Positions 1-8,274 of a stretch of 64,000 nucleotides of DNA are shown one piece after another. This DNA comes from Mycolicibacterium sp. YH-1 (lineage in GTDB: Bacteria > Actinomycetota > Actinomycetes > Mycobacteriales > Mycobacteriaceae). The DNA is taken from contig NZ_CP092915.1 of NCBI RefSeq assembly GCF_022557175.1, positions 1,178,001 to 1,242,000 of the forward strand, written 5' to 3'. The position numbers and the translations under genes are program-made. Position 1 is the stretch's first letter; each line of letters begins with the position of its first letter. Under the pieces are notes generated by a model. That model saw only the letters and a list, made by a program, of their open reading frames with translations, was not told where the DNA came from and ran no database searches.

Positions 1-1178
1 TGTACATCTTGGCGATCTTCGCCGTCACCTTCCTCATGCGGCCGGTCGGATCCTGGTTCTTCGGCCGCTACGCCGACCGGCGCGGCCGCAAGGCCGCCCT
101 GATGCTCAGCATCACCATCATGTCGACCTGCTCCTTCGTCGTGGCAGTAATGCCCACCCGCGAGATCATCGGATGGTGGGCGGCAGTCATATTGCTGTTC
201 GCTCGGCTGGTGCAGGGATTCGCCACTGGCGGGGAGTACGGCACCTCAGCGACCTATATGTCGGAAGCGGCCACAGCGAATCGGCGTGGTTTCCTGTCGT
301 CCTTCCAGTACGTCACCCTCATCGGTGGCCACGTTCTCGCGCAGTTCACCCTCCTCATCGCGCTTCAGTTCCTGGATACTGATGACCTCAAGGCCTGGGG
401 ATGGCGGATAGGCTTCTTCATCGGGGGCATCGCCGCGCTCGTCGTGCTCTGGATTCGCCGCTCGATGGACGAGTCGCTCAGCGAGTCGCACCTGGAGGCG
501 ATCCGCGAGGGCAAGGACCGAGACGCGGGATCCCTGAAGTCATTGTTCACCGTGCACTGGCGCCCACTGCTGCTCGTCTTCCTCATCACTGCGGGTGGCA
601 CGATTGCGTTCTACACCTACAGCGTCAATGCGCCCGCAATTGTCAAGTCCACCTTCGGATCCGACCGGGCGATGACTGCAACGTGGGTCAACCTGCTAGG
701 GCTGATCGTCTTGATGCTGCTTCAGCCCGTTGGCGGCATGATCAGCGACCGAGTTGGCCGCAAGCCTCTGCTGATCTTCTTCGGCGTCGGTGGCGTCCTC
801 TACACCTACTTCCTTCTCACCTTCCTGCCCAAGACCACCTCAGCGATCACGGCGTTCGCGCTCCTGATCGTCGGCTACATCATCATCACCGGTTACACAT
901 CGGTCAACGCGATCGTGAAGGCCGAGCTGTTCCCGGCCGAAATCCGTGCCCTGGGAGTGGGATTGGGCTACGCGCTGGCCAACTCCGTATTCGGGGGTAC
1001 GGCGCCGATGCTCTACCAGGCATCGAAGCCCGACCACATCACCCTGTTCATCATCTATGTCACGGTGGTGATCGGCGTGAGCCTGCTCGTCTACATCTTC
1101 GGTCTGAAGAACAAGGGGGAGACAGTGCTCGATCGCGAGCAGGGCAGCGCCTGGGAGGTGCCTGCTCCTTCTCGATGA
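1..1178 (+). CDS. MFS transporter, metabolite:H+ symporter type (5' partial)
   Basis: The reading frame is open to the left edge (first full codon at base 3), so the start lies outside the window; the TTG at base 9 is internal. About 390 residues are visible and end at a TGA. An early stretch has the cytoplasmic-loop signature FGRYADRRGRK, and a second loop has SDRVGRKPLL, as expected for the two halves of a major facilitator protein. The opening FLMRPVGSWFFGRYADRRG resembles the metabolite:H+ symporter subfamily (KgtP/ShiA-like), which takes up organic acids. Roughly eleven hydrophobic segments can be traced. It converges with the amidase gene. The substrate is unknown; an organic acid or an amide used by the neighbouring enzymes is an inference from context. 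Confidence 0.85.
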   Translation, partial: YILAIFAVTFLMRPVGSWFFGRYADRRGRKAALMLSITIMSTCSFVVAVMPTREIIGWWAAVILLFARLVQGFATGGEYGTSATYMSEAATANRRGFLSSFQYVTLIGGHVLAQFTLLIALQFLDTDDLKAWGWRIGFFIGGIAALVVLWIRRSMDESLSESHLEAIREGKDRDAGSLKSLFTVHWRPLLLVFLITAGGTIAFYTYSVNAPAIVKSTFGSDRAMTATWVNLLGLIVLMLLQPVGGMISDRVGRKPLLIFFGVGGVLYTYFLLTFLPKTTSAITAFALLIVGYIIITGYTSVNAIVKAELFPAEIRALGVGLGYALANSVFGGTAPMLYQASKPDHITLFIIYVTVVIGVSLLVYIFGLKNKGETVLDREQGSAWEVPAPSR

Positions 1179-1206
1179 CCGGCCCCGTCGACTTCCGCAC
1201 ACCCTG

Positions 1207-2502
1207 CTATCCGACAGCCTCGGTGAACCGTGATGCCCAGGCCAGCAGCGCGCTGTCCCACCCGGCGGGCGCCGATACCAAGAGTCCTTGAGACAGGGGC
1301 CCGCTTGGGCCACGCAGCGGCAGCGTCACGCCGCAGGCGCCCAGATAGCTCAGCATCATCGTGGTTCGCAGTGTGCTGGCATTCCACGCGTCATACAGGT
1401 CGTCAGAGGCGAGCAGATCATCGATCCGTGGCGGCTCGTGGCGGACCGTCGGGCAGAGCAGCACCGCGCCGGCGAGGTCGGCGGAGAACTGCCGGCGCAG
1501 TGCGGGCATCGCCGCCCTCAGTGAGGCCGCCGCCGCCTGACTGCCCGCATTGCGGCTGAGTCGTCGGCGGGTGGCGGGTTCGATACCAGCCGGTGCAGAC
1601 AGGAGGTGGCCGTACGCGGCGTAGGCATCGGCACCGACGATCGTGCCATGCGTGTCGATGAGCGACTGCGCGTGCGCCAGTGACGGCAGCTCAGCTGTCT
1701 CGATGGGCACGCCGTCGGCCCGCAGTCGCTCGACCGCTGCGGCGAACGAGGTCCGCACACCGGGGGTGCAGTCGTCGACCCACTCGCCGACCGGAACCAC
1801 GGCACGAACCGTTGCGGGCCGTGCCGGGTCGCCGTCGCGCGCCATCAGACGGTCGAACACGCGAATGTCCTCGACCGTTCGCGCGAGCACTCCCACACTG
1901 TCTAGAGTGGGGGACAGTGCCCGGAAATCGTTGCGCCCGTACCGGTTATGACTCGCTCGGAATCCGACGCATCCGCAGAACGCCGCCGGAACCCGCACCG
2001 AACCCGAGGTGTCGGTCCCAACGGCCAATGGCGCTATGCCGACGGCGACGGCGACCGCGGCGCCGGAGGAGGACCCGCCTGGTACCCGGGCGGGATCCAG
2101 TGGGTTGACTGGCGTGCCGAAATGCTGGTTGATCCCGAGTCCGGAGAACGCGAACTCACTGAGATTGGTTTTGCCGACAGTTACCAGACCCAGCTCGTGC
2201 GCGCGCCGGACCAGGGTGCCGTCGGTTACCGCGGGCGGCCGGTCGCTCAGGGACGACGACCCGCATGTGGTGACGGTGCCCTCGACGTCGAACAGGTCCT
2301 TCCACACGATCGGGACGCCATCGAGCGGGCTGCGCAACCCCACGGTGCGACGGCGTTCGTCGCTGGCGGCGGCGTCCCGTCGCGCACGCTCTTCGGTGAC
2401 GGTGATCATTGTCGACCGGCCGGCCGCCGGCTTCGTGCTGGCGAGCGCATCTTCGCAGCGTTCTCGTGCGCTGAGTCGGCAGACGGACGGACCCGTCGTC
2501 AT
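1207..2502 (-). CDS. Amidase (amidase signature family)
   Basis: This is a 431-residue amidase signature enzyme hydrolysing a C-N amide bond; the substrate is not predictable. The Ser-cisSer-Lys triad is visible: Lys68 in GVPIVWKD, the glycine-serine loop PGGSSSGAA at 141-149 with cis-Ser144, and nucleophile Ser168 in GTDTSGSVR. The C-terminal half is typical but the protein is somewhat short for the family (usually 450-500 residues). The ATG overlaps the stop of the upstream MFS gene by 4 nt (ATGA), so the two are translationally coupled and the transporter probably feeds the amidase. Within a PucR-regulated block, a role in releasing nitrogen from an amide is a reasonable inference. Triad intact; confident of family only. 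Confidence 0.9.
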   Translation of the reverse strand: MTTGPSVCRLSARERCEDALASTKPAAGRSTMITVTEERARRDAAASDERRRTVGLRSPLDGVPIVWKDLFDVEGTVTTCGSSSLSDRPPAVTDGTLVRRAHELGLVTVGKTNLSEFAFSGLGINQHFGTPVNPLDPARVPGGSSSGAAVAVAVGIAPLAVGTDTSGSVRVPAAFCGCVGFRASHNRYGRNDFRALSPTLDSVGVLARTVEDIRVFDRLMARDGDPARPATVRAVVPVGEWVDDCTPGVRTSFAAAVERLRADGVPIETAELPSLAHAQSLIDTHGTIVGADAYAAYGHLLSAPAGIEPATRRRLSRNAGSQAAAASLRAAMPALRRQFSADLAGAVLLCPTVRHEPPRIDDLLASDDLYDAWNASTLRTTMMLSYLGACGVTLPLRGPSGPLSQGLLVSAPAGWDSALLAWASRFTEAVG

Positions 2503-3848
2503 GGTCGCAGCGCCTGTGATGTGGCGGCATCCTGCGTCGGCGCGGAGGTCTCCGACAGTGCACGGCCGCGAGTTTCCTCACCGAGCAGCAGCGTAACGAT
2601 GAGTCCCACGATGTTCACCGCCGCCAGCAGCCACATCACCCCGGCGAGCCCGGCACCGGTGAGTATTAACGGGAGGACAAACGTGCTGATGGCCGAGCCG
2701 ATACGGCTGATCGCGACCACGGTTCCGGTCGCGGTGGCGCGCACAGCCGTCGGAAATAGTTCGTTCGGATAGATGATCTCGATGAAGTTGCACGAGCCGG
2801 AAACGATCGCGTACACCGCGAGGCCTGCGAACAACAGCATCGCGGGAGCGGTCGGGTTGGCAGCCATCAAGACGAACGTGGCACTCATCGCTGCGAACGT
2901 CCAGATGAGCAAGGGCTTGCGCCCGATTCTGTCGACCAGGAGTAGTCCGGGTATCCCGCCGACGAGAAACAGTGCGCTGATCAACAGTTCGACAACATAT
3001 ACGTTGTGGCCGCCGATGCCGATTTCACTGATGATGTCGGGTCCAAACGTATAGACGGCGAAGAGCGGTATGACATGGGCGGTGAAGAAGACTCCGACGA
3101 AGATCACCCGCCGCAGGTATATGCCCTTGAAGATTGCCGAGAACTCGGTCGTCGCGGCCACGTCTTCGATGAGCGAGATGTCGGCGTCCGGTCCCCATAC
3201 CTTTCGGCAGACCTCTTGAGCCTCTGCTGTTCGGCCCTTGCTGATCAGCCATCGAGGAGACTCCGGGGTGCCCGCTCGCAACAGCAAAGTGATGACTCCG
3301 AAGACCGCGGGACTGGCCAGCATGTACCGCCACGCATCAGGACCGGTGGACGACAGCATCCAGCCGACAGCGGCGGCCGCGGCGGCGCCACCGGCCCACA
3401 CCACGAAGAGAGATCCCAGTAGCCGTCCGCGGTAACGGCTCGGGATGAATTCTGCCAGAAGAGAACTCGCGATTGGATAGTCCGCGCCGATCGCCACTCC
3501 GAGCAGGAAACGCAGGACGACGAGTTGCCACACATCGGTGGCGAAGGCGGAGATGACCGAGACGACGACAAGAACGGTCAGGTCCGCGACATACATCACT
3601 TTGCGCCCCACTCGGTCCGTGACGTAGCCGAAGATGAGGCCGCCAAAGAAGATGCCGAGCAGTGCGGCGGCGCCGATCAGCCCGACGTCGACAGAATCAA
3701 GTCCTAGTTGCGGTTTCATGCTCACCAGTGCGATGCCGATGATCGTGAGCGCGAAGCCATCCAGGAATGGACCGCCGGCCGAGAAAAAGGTGAGGCGTTT
3801 ATGGAAGGTGGTCAACGGGCCGTCATCGATCAACGAGGGGTGGGACAT
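2499..3848 (-). CDS. MFS transporter (sugar porter/MHS-like)
   Basis: This 449-residue, twelve-segment major facilitator protein carries the loop motif FGYVTDRVGRKVMY after TM2 and VDRIGRKPLL after TM8, the paired A-motifs of the superfamily. The N-terminus (SAGGPFLDGFALTIIG) resembles sugar porter and aromatic-acid/metabolite transporters. The ATG at 3848 has GGAG 5 nt upstream. The stop overlaps the amidase start, giving a transporter-amidase pair, with the flavin reductase gene 24 bp upstream on the same strand. Three genes therefore probably form one leftward transcript from the 4.5 kb divergent promoter. The substrate is unknown. Confidence 0.9.
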   Translation of the reverse strand: MSHPSLIDDGPLTTFHKRLTFFSAGGPFLDGFALTIIGIALVSMKPQLGLDSVDVGLIGAAALLGIFFGGLIFGYVTDRVGRKVMYVADLTVLVVVSVISAFATDVWQLVVLRFLLGVAIGADYPIASSLLAEFIPSRYRGRLLGSLFVVWAGGAAAAAAVGWMLSSTGPDAWRYMLASPAVFGVITLLLRAGTPESPRWLISKGRTAEAQEVCRKVWGPDADISLIEDVAATTEFSAIFKGIYLRRVIFVGVFFTAHVIPLFAVYTFGPDIISEIGIGGHNVYVVELLISALFLVGGIPGLLLVDRIGRKPLLIWTFAAMSATFVLMAANPTAPAMLLFAGLAVYAIVSGSCNFIEIIYPNELFPTAVRATATGTVVAISRIGSAISTFVLPLILTGAGLAGVMWLLAAVNIVGLIVTLLLGEETRGRALSETSAPTQDAATSQALRP

Positions 3849-3872
3849 GACAACTCCTATCGTGGGGTCGGG

Positions 3873-4472
3873 TCAGGGGTGGATGAGCGGGACAATGCGG
3901 GCGAAATGCGCGGCGGTGCGTGCCAGGGGGTTGACTCGCTGGACATCTATGCGGCCATCGGCGCCCAGGACTCCTGAGGCGATGTGAAACGCCACGACTT
4001 CACCGATGATCAGCTGGTCACTTCCGGGTGTGAGGGAGCTGTGCAAGTGGCATTCGAGGCTGATGGATGCCTCGGCAATGCGCGGGGCACGGACATGGCG
4101 GCAGGGCGCGGGGGTCAGCCCGGCAAGGGCGAACTCATCCACTTCTGAGGCGAAGGGCGTGCTGGTCGCCTCCACTTCGGCGGCCAGCTCCGCAGAGGCA
4201 ATGTTGACGACGAATTCACCTGTGGCGTCGATATTCTCGGCCGTGTCTTTCCGTCGACCGTCTTCGTGAGGCTCCAGGCTCAGCAGCACCATCGGTGGTG
4301 CGGAGGAAACCACGGTGAAGAAGCTGAACGGCGCCAGGTTGTTCACGCCCACCGGGCTGATGGTCGATGTCCATGCGATGGGCCTCGGCACCACACTCGC
4401 CTTGAGCAGGCCGAAGGCCTTCGCGGGCGAGATGTCGCTGCTGTCGACGACGACCATGTCGGAGGTTTCCAT
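3873..4472 (-). CDS. Flavin reductase family protein (FMN-binding split barrel)
   Basis: A protein of about 199 residues of the flavin-reductase-like, FMN-binding split-barrel family (HpaC/DUF447-like relatives). The frame is open further upstream, but the ATG at 4472 is chosen because AGGAG lies 4 nt before it and family homology starts there (SPAKAFGLLKASVVPRPIAW). Visible family features are PRPIAW, an NLAPFSFFTVVSSAPP flavin-loop segment and a C-terminal GEVVAFHI strand. Such proteins reduce flavin with NAD(P)H for a partner monooxygenase, or act as oxidoreductases themselves. No monooxygenase is adjacent, but an Old Yellow Enzyme is encoded divergently. It is the first gene of the leftward transporter/amidase transcript. 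Confidence 0.85.
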   Translation of the reverse strand: METSDMVVVDSSDISPAKAFGLLKASVVPRPIAWTSTISPVGVNNLAPFSFFTVVSSAPPMVLLSLEPHEDGRRKDTAENIDATGEFVVNIASAELAAEVEATSTPFASEVDEFALAGLTPAPCRHVRAPRIAEASISLECHLHSSLTPGSDQLIIGEVVAFHIASGVLGADGRIDVQRVNPLARTAAHFARIVPLIHP

Positions 4473-4551
4473 GGTGCTCCTGAGGTGGCGCCGCTGCGTT
4501 CTTCGCGCGACTGTGACCACGGACACTATGGAGCCGCGCAGCACTGTGGGC

Positions 4552-4567
4552 ATGGATGAACATCCAT
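4552..4567. promoter_or_regulatory. Inverted repeat in divergent promoter, candidate PucR operator
   Basis: ATGGATG-AA-CATCCAT is a perfect 7-bp inverted repeat with a 2-nt spacer, centred between the divergent flavin reductase and DUF1989 genes. The half site ATGGATGTT recurs upstream of pucR at 7991-8006. Binding by PucR is inferred from this sharing. Confidence 0.55.
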
Positions 4568-4625
4568 CACATCCGTCGATCCACTGGATCAACCACCATG
4601 GCAGGGCAGGTGGTCCGGCATTTGA

Positions 4626-5267
4626 ATGGGTGTCATGGAGCTGACAAACGCAATGTCCCGACTAGCGGTACCCGCAGGCGCGGGGCGAGCCGTGCGGGTG
4701 CGGCGCGGCGCACACGTGCGGGTGATCGACGTCGAAGGCGGGCAGGTCGGTGACGTGTTCGCCTTCTCGGCCGCCGATTTCGGCGAGTACCTGTCGGCCT
4801 CGCATACGAGGACCTCGACGGGGCGGCTGTTCCCGCGGGTCGGTGAGCAGTTCATGACCAACCGGCGGCGGCCGATCCTGACGCTCGTCGGCGACACCTC
4901 GCCGGGTGTCCACGACATGCTGATCGCAGCGTGCGACCCAGCGCGTTACCGCGCACTGGGCGCCGAGCAGCATGCCTCATGCGCCGAGAATCTGCGGAAC
5001 GCGTTGGCGCAGATGGGGGTTAGCACAGATATCGTTCCCCAGCCGGTTAACGTCTTCATGAACATCCCGGTCGACGCCTCCGGCGATCTCAGCTGGTTGG
5101 CTTCCGTCAGTAGGCCGGGGGATGCTGTGACGTTCGAGGCGGCGATGGATTGCACGATAGTGGTGTCGGCCTGCCCCATGGATCTCAACGCGATCAACGG
5201 CGTGCGCCCGACCGAACTTGCCATCGCGATCACCGCGGCGAATCCGATTTCTCCCGAGGAGGTTTGA
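4626..5267 (+). CDS. DUF1989 / urea carboxylase-associated family protein
   Basis: This 213-residue protein matches the DUF1989 (urea carboxylase/aminomethyltransferase-associated) family. Recognisable pieces are the N-terminal VIDVEGGQVGDVFAF, a SASHTRTST segment, QPVNVFMNIPV and a C-terminal CPMDLNAINGVRPTELAI. Family members often sit beside urea carboxylase/allophanate hydrolase genes, yet their molecular role is unclear. Here the neighbours are an amidase and a PucR regulator, which again points to nitrogen catabolism. The start may be the ATG at 4626 or the one at 4635; neither has a strong ribosome site. It is followed at 4 nt by the OYE gene, so the two are likely one operon. Confidence 0.85.
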   Translation: MGVMELTNAMSRLAVPAGAGRAVRVRRGAHVRVIDVEGGQVGDVFAFSAADFGEYLSASHTRTSTGRLFPRVGEQFMTNRRRPILTLVGDTSPGVHDMLIAACDPARYRALGAEQHASCAENLRNALAQMGVSTDIVPQPVNVFMNIPVDASGDLSWLASVSRPGDAVTFEAAMDCTIVVSACPMDLNAINGVRPTELAIAITAANPISPEEV

Positions 5268-5271
5268 TCCC

Positions 5272-6399
5272 ATGCATTCCACTCATCCCGCGCTGGCGTC
5301 GATACGAATCGGTGCGGTCGATTTGAAGAACCGGCTAGCCGTCGCGCCCATGACACGCGTGTCCGCTACGCCCGACGGTGTGCCGACAGCTGAAATGGCG
5401 GACTACTATCGCGAATTCGCGCGCGGTGGGTTCGGCGTCGTGATCACCGAAGGCACCTACACCGACACCGCCCACAGTCAGGGCTACCGCAACCAACCCG
5501 GGTTGGCGACCGATGCTCAAGTCGAGGGCTGGCGGGGTGTCACGGACGGTGTCCACGCTGAGGGGGTGCCGATCGTCGCACAACTCATGCATGCCGGTGC
5601 GCTCTCGCAGGGCAACTCTCGCGGTGTGGGGACGATCGGCCCGTCGGCGGTCGCACCGCGCGGAGAGATGCTCGACGAGTACGGCGGGTCGGGCGCCTGG
5701 CCGCTCCCGCGGGCGATGCAAGGCGACGACATCGACTCCGTCGTACAGGGATTCGTCGATGCGGCGGCTCGCGCGCAGTCCGCCGGTTTCGACGGGGTCG
5801 AGGTCCATGCCGCGAACGGCTACCTGCTCGACCAGTTCCTCACCGTGTACACCAACACCCGTGACGACGAGTTCGGCGGAAGCGTCGCCAACCGAATCCG
5901 ATTGACCGGCCGTGTCATCGCCGCCATCCGCGGGAAACTTGGGGACCGCTTTCTGCTCGGCGTCCGGCTGTCGCAGACCAAGGTTAACGACTTCACCTAC
6001 CGCTGGCCGGGTGGCGCAGCTGACGCCGAGACCATCTTCGTCGCGCTGGCTGAGGCAGACGCGGATTACCTCCACATCGCCAGCGAGGGACGCGATTTCA
6101 TCGACACCGCCCGCCTTTCCGACGGGCGGACAGTGACTGCGTTGGCACGCGAGGTCAGTGGGTTACCCGTGATGGCCAACGGCGGAATGCACGATCTGAA
6201 TCAGGCGGCCGCGGTTCTCGACGGGAACCATGCCGATCTGCTGTCGATCGGACGTGGCGCACTGGCCAATCCCGACCTGCCGTCACGGCTGGCCGTCGGC
6301 GGCGAACAGGACCCATTCGACCACGCGATGCTCTCGCCCATGGCGACGATTTCCAACGCGCGTGCGTGGCGCGCGCGCACCTCTACTAGGTATCGCTAG
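5272..6399 (+). CDS. NADH:flavin oxidoreductase / Old Yellow Enzyme family
   Basis: A 375-residue FMN TIM-barrel enzyme of the OYE family. The start at 5272 is supported by GAGGAGG about 12 nt upstream, lying across the previous gene's stop. Features in order: KNRLAVAPMTR (FMN-binding first strand), QLMHAGAL after strand 3, GVEVHAANGYLLDQFL with the His-Ala-Ala-Asn substrate/FMN residues, GVRLSQTK, and MANGGMHDLNQA with SIGRGALANP at the phosphate-binding C-terminus. The single-domain length fits monomeric ene-reductases rather than the 4Fe-4S 2,4-dienoyl-CoA reductases. It presumably reduces an activated alkene or acts on the substrate handled by this block. Its TAG stop overlaps the pucR stop on the other strand (shared CTAG). 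Confidence 0.9.
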   Translation: MHSTHPALASIRIGAVDLKNRLAVAPMTRVSATPDGVPTAEMADYYREFARGGFGVVITEGTYTDTAHSQGYRNQPGLATDAQVEGWRGVTDGVHAEGVPIVAQLMHAGALSQGNSRGVGTIGPSAVAPRGEMLDEYGGSGAWPLPRAMQGDDIDSVVQGFVDAAARAQSAGFDGVEVHAANGYLLDQFLTVYTNTRDDEFGGSVANRIRLTGRVIAAIRGKLGDRFLLGVRLSQTKVNDFTYRWPGGAADAETIFVALAEADADYLHIASEGRDFIDTARLSDGRTVTALAREVSGLPVMANGGMHDLNQAAAVLDGNHADLLSIGRGALANPDLPSRLAVGGEQDPFDHAMLSPMATISNARAWRARTSTRYR

Positions 6400-7958
6400 C
6401 TCATTCCGTCGGCTTCCAGCGCGAGGAACAGGTCCACTCGATCCTCCAGTCGGGTCACGTCGCGACCGGTGAGCTCGCCGATCCGTGCAACGCGGTTCCG
6501 CAGGGTGTTGACGTGGACGAAGAGATCACCCGCGGTTGTCGACCAGTGCCCGTCGTTCCCGAGGAAGCTGCGAAGGGTGCGCTCCAGTTCGGTGCCGTTC
6601 TGCGTGTCATGGGCGCGAAGCGGCCCAAGGATGCCATCGGCGAAGCGGCGCAACAGGTCCCGGTCGTGCAGACCAAGCAGCATCCGATGCGTTCCAACGT
6701 CGGCGAAGGTACCGACGGGGGAGCCGGTCGAACGGCGGCGAAGAACCTGGCACACCTCCCTCGAGCGGATCAGCGGCTCGCGCAGCTCCGTCGAGGTAGC
6801 AGCCAAGCCTCCGATCCCGACTACCGCGCGGTCGTGAGGGAACCGATTCGTCACTGCGTCGATCAGATGATGGGCTATCTCGACGAGGTCGGCGGTGGTG
6901 CTGTTCCACGGAAACACGACCACGGTGTCCTGACTGCCCGCCACCACAACGGCGGGAATACCCCGCCGGGTGAAGAAACCTTCGACCTCGTCGGTCGAGC
7001 CGTTGGGACGCATGCGAGACTCGCCGACGACCAGCGTGATAACCGCCAGCTGCGCGGTCGGATCAATGCCGAAGGCCCGCAACCGCTCCGGCACCTCGGC
7101 CGCCCGATTGGCTCCGGACAGGATCATCTCCAGCAGCTCGCTGGAGAACCGCGATTCGATCGCTTGCAGGGCTTGCTGTTTGGTGACCTCCAGGCTAAGG
7201 AACCTGGCTGCCTGCTCGATGGCGCCACGTTCCTCGGTGAGGAGGTCGCGCAGTGGCCGCAGACAGAACACACCGGCATCGACGTCACCCATTGCGCCTT
7301 CAATGAGGAACAGCGACGCAATGCCAATGCCAGGGAGGTCAACCTCGAGCGGGGGCGGCCTACGCGCCAGCGCATCGGCCGCGGCACGATTGACGCCGTC
7401 GTCGCCGCTGTCGCCTGCAGCGCCGGCCAGCCGTCTCCCTAGGCGGTCCACCACCAGCAGCGGAAGATCGTGGTCGCGGCGCAATACCTCGAGTACCCCC
7501 TCGGCACCGCCGCCCCGAGAGATCGACATCGCCAAGGCGTTTCCGCGGCGGACCAGGCCGGTGAGCGCGTCTTGTCGCCCCTCTCCCTGAATCCGTGCGG
7601 CCGCCTCGGTGATCGCGGTGAACGGCACGGTGATCGACACCGCCGCAAGCGGCAGAGCTGCCGCCGCGCACGCTTCGACGAGATCACCCGGTGCCTCGGG
7701 GGTCTGCTCGGTGAGGCCAAAGATCAGACCCGAGGCTTGCGCGCGTTGCAGCGCAGCGACGAACTGGTCGGCCGTGACGCTGTCCCGCCACAATCCATTG
7801 GTGAGTACCAGTTCGGTCGCCCGGATGTACGGCGCGGGATCCGGCATTTCGGTGTTGTGCAACCACAACGCCTCACCCCGGACCGCGTCGCCGGGACCGG
7901 GAACGAGCAACGTCAACTCCAGCGCGGAATCCCGCAGCAGCGCATCCAAGCTCAGCAC
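6396..7958 (-). CDS. PucR family transcriptional regulator
   Basis: A PucR-type regulator with an N-terminal PucR-like sensor domain, a middle GGDEF-like domain (the AFGIDPTAQLAVITLVVGES stretch) and a C-terminal helix-turn-helix of the PucR_HTH type (TAGDLFVHVNTLRNRVARI...GRDVTRLEDRVDLFLAL). The frame is open up to a GTG at 8006, but the family N-terminus (LSLDALLRDSALEL) begins at the GTG at 7958. The extra 16 codons overlap an operator-like repeat, so I prefer 7958. PucR proteins classically control purine degradation; relatives control various nitrogen or carbon catabolic genes. The position next to the block and the shared repeat suggest autoregulation and control of the divergent promoter at 4.5 kb. 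Confidence 0.9.
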   Translation of the reverse strand: MLSLDALLRDSALELTLLVPGPGDAVRGEALWLHNTEMPDPAPYIRATELVLTNGLWRDSVTADQFVAALQRAQASGLIFGLTEQTPEAPGDLVEACAAAALPLAAVSITVPFTAITEAAARIQGEGRQDALTGLVRRGNALAMSISRGGGAEGVLEVLRRDHDLPLLVVDRLGRRLAGAAGDSGDDGVNRAAADALARRPPPLEVDLPGIGIASLFLIEGAMGDVDAGVFCLRPLRDLLTEERGAIEQAARFLSLEVTKQQALQAIESRFSSELLEMILSGANRAAEVPERLRAFGIDPTAQLAVITLVVGESRMRPNGSTDEVEGFFTRRGIPAVVVAGSQDTVVVFPWNSTTADLVEIAHHLIDAVTNRFPHDRAVVGIGGLAATSTELREPLIRSREVCQVLRRRSTGSPVGTFADVGTHRMLLGLHDRDLLRRFADGILGPLRAHDTQNGTELERTLRSFLGNDGHWSTTAGDLFVHVNTLRNRVARIGELTGRDVTRLEDRVDLFLALEADGMS

Positions 7959-7990
7959 CGTGTGCTTACGTCCAATCAGATCATTTGCTA

Positions 7991-8006
7991 ATGGATGTTT
8001 ATACAC
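7991..8006. promoter_or_regulatory. Operator-like repeat upstream of pucR
   Basis: ATGGATGTTTATACAC shares the half site ATGGATGTT with the perfect repeat at 4552-4567; the second half is degenerate (4 of 7). It lies 33-48 nt upstream of the preferred pucR start, a position suited to autoregulation. Confidence 0.45.
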
Positions 8007-8066
8007 TCGCTGGCCTGGATTGGCGGTGTTTGGCTGAGCGGAACCTTGCAGCGAGGAACTCCCACG

Positions 8067-8246
8067 ATGTCCACCGGCCCGATCGAAGCGCCGAACGTGA
8101 CGTCACTGCGAGAAGCTCGCCGGTTCTTCGCAGTGGCGTCACGTTGGGCGGGACCCGGACCGGCCCCCGACCAGCAGCGACGCATTACCTCTGAGGGAAT
8201 CGACACGGTGACCTCGCTGCGACCAGACTCGTCCTCGTCAAGCTGA
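8067..8246 (+). CDS. Possible small ORF (59 aa), doubtful
   Basis: An ATG preceded by GAGGA opens a 59-codon frame that ends in a serine-rich tail just before the NTF2-like gene. It covers the inverted repeat at 8094-8145 and resembles no family I know. It may be a fortuitous frame within a regulatory region. It is listed because the 7959-8274 interval otherwise holds only the two repeats. Confidence 0.15.
   Translation: MSTGPIEAPNVTSLREARRFFAVASRWAGPGPAPDQQRRITSEGIDTVTSLRPDSSSSS
8094..8145. repeat. Large imperfect inverted repeat
   Basis: The left arm 8094-8115 (AACGTGACGTCACTGCGAGA...) and right arm 8126-8145 are reverse complements except for one substitution and a 2-nt gap, around a 10-nt loop. 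The left arm itself holds the perfect palindrome GTGACGTCAC. The element sits between pucR and the NTF2-like gene and could be an operator pair or an RNA hairpin; there is no T tract. Confidence 0.7.
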
Positions 8247-8274
8247 AAAGCCAACGCACGAGAGGAATTCCATC

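Noticed and set aside
2009..2772. Frames on the plus strand opposite the amidase and MFS genes
   Set aside because: Ser/Arg-rich composition, no ribosome site, and the opposite strand carries complete enzyme motifs.
8006..8006. GTG at 8006 as the pucR start
   Set aside because: The added 16 residues do not resemble PucR proteins, and they overlap the operator-like repeat at 7991-8006.
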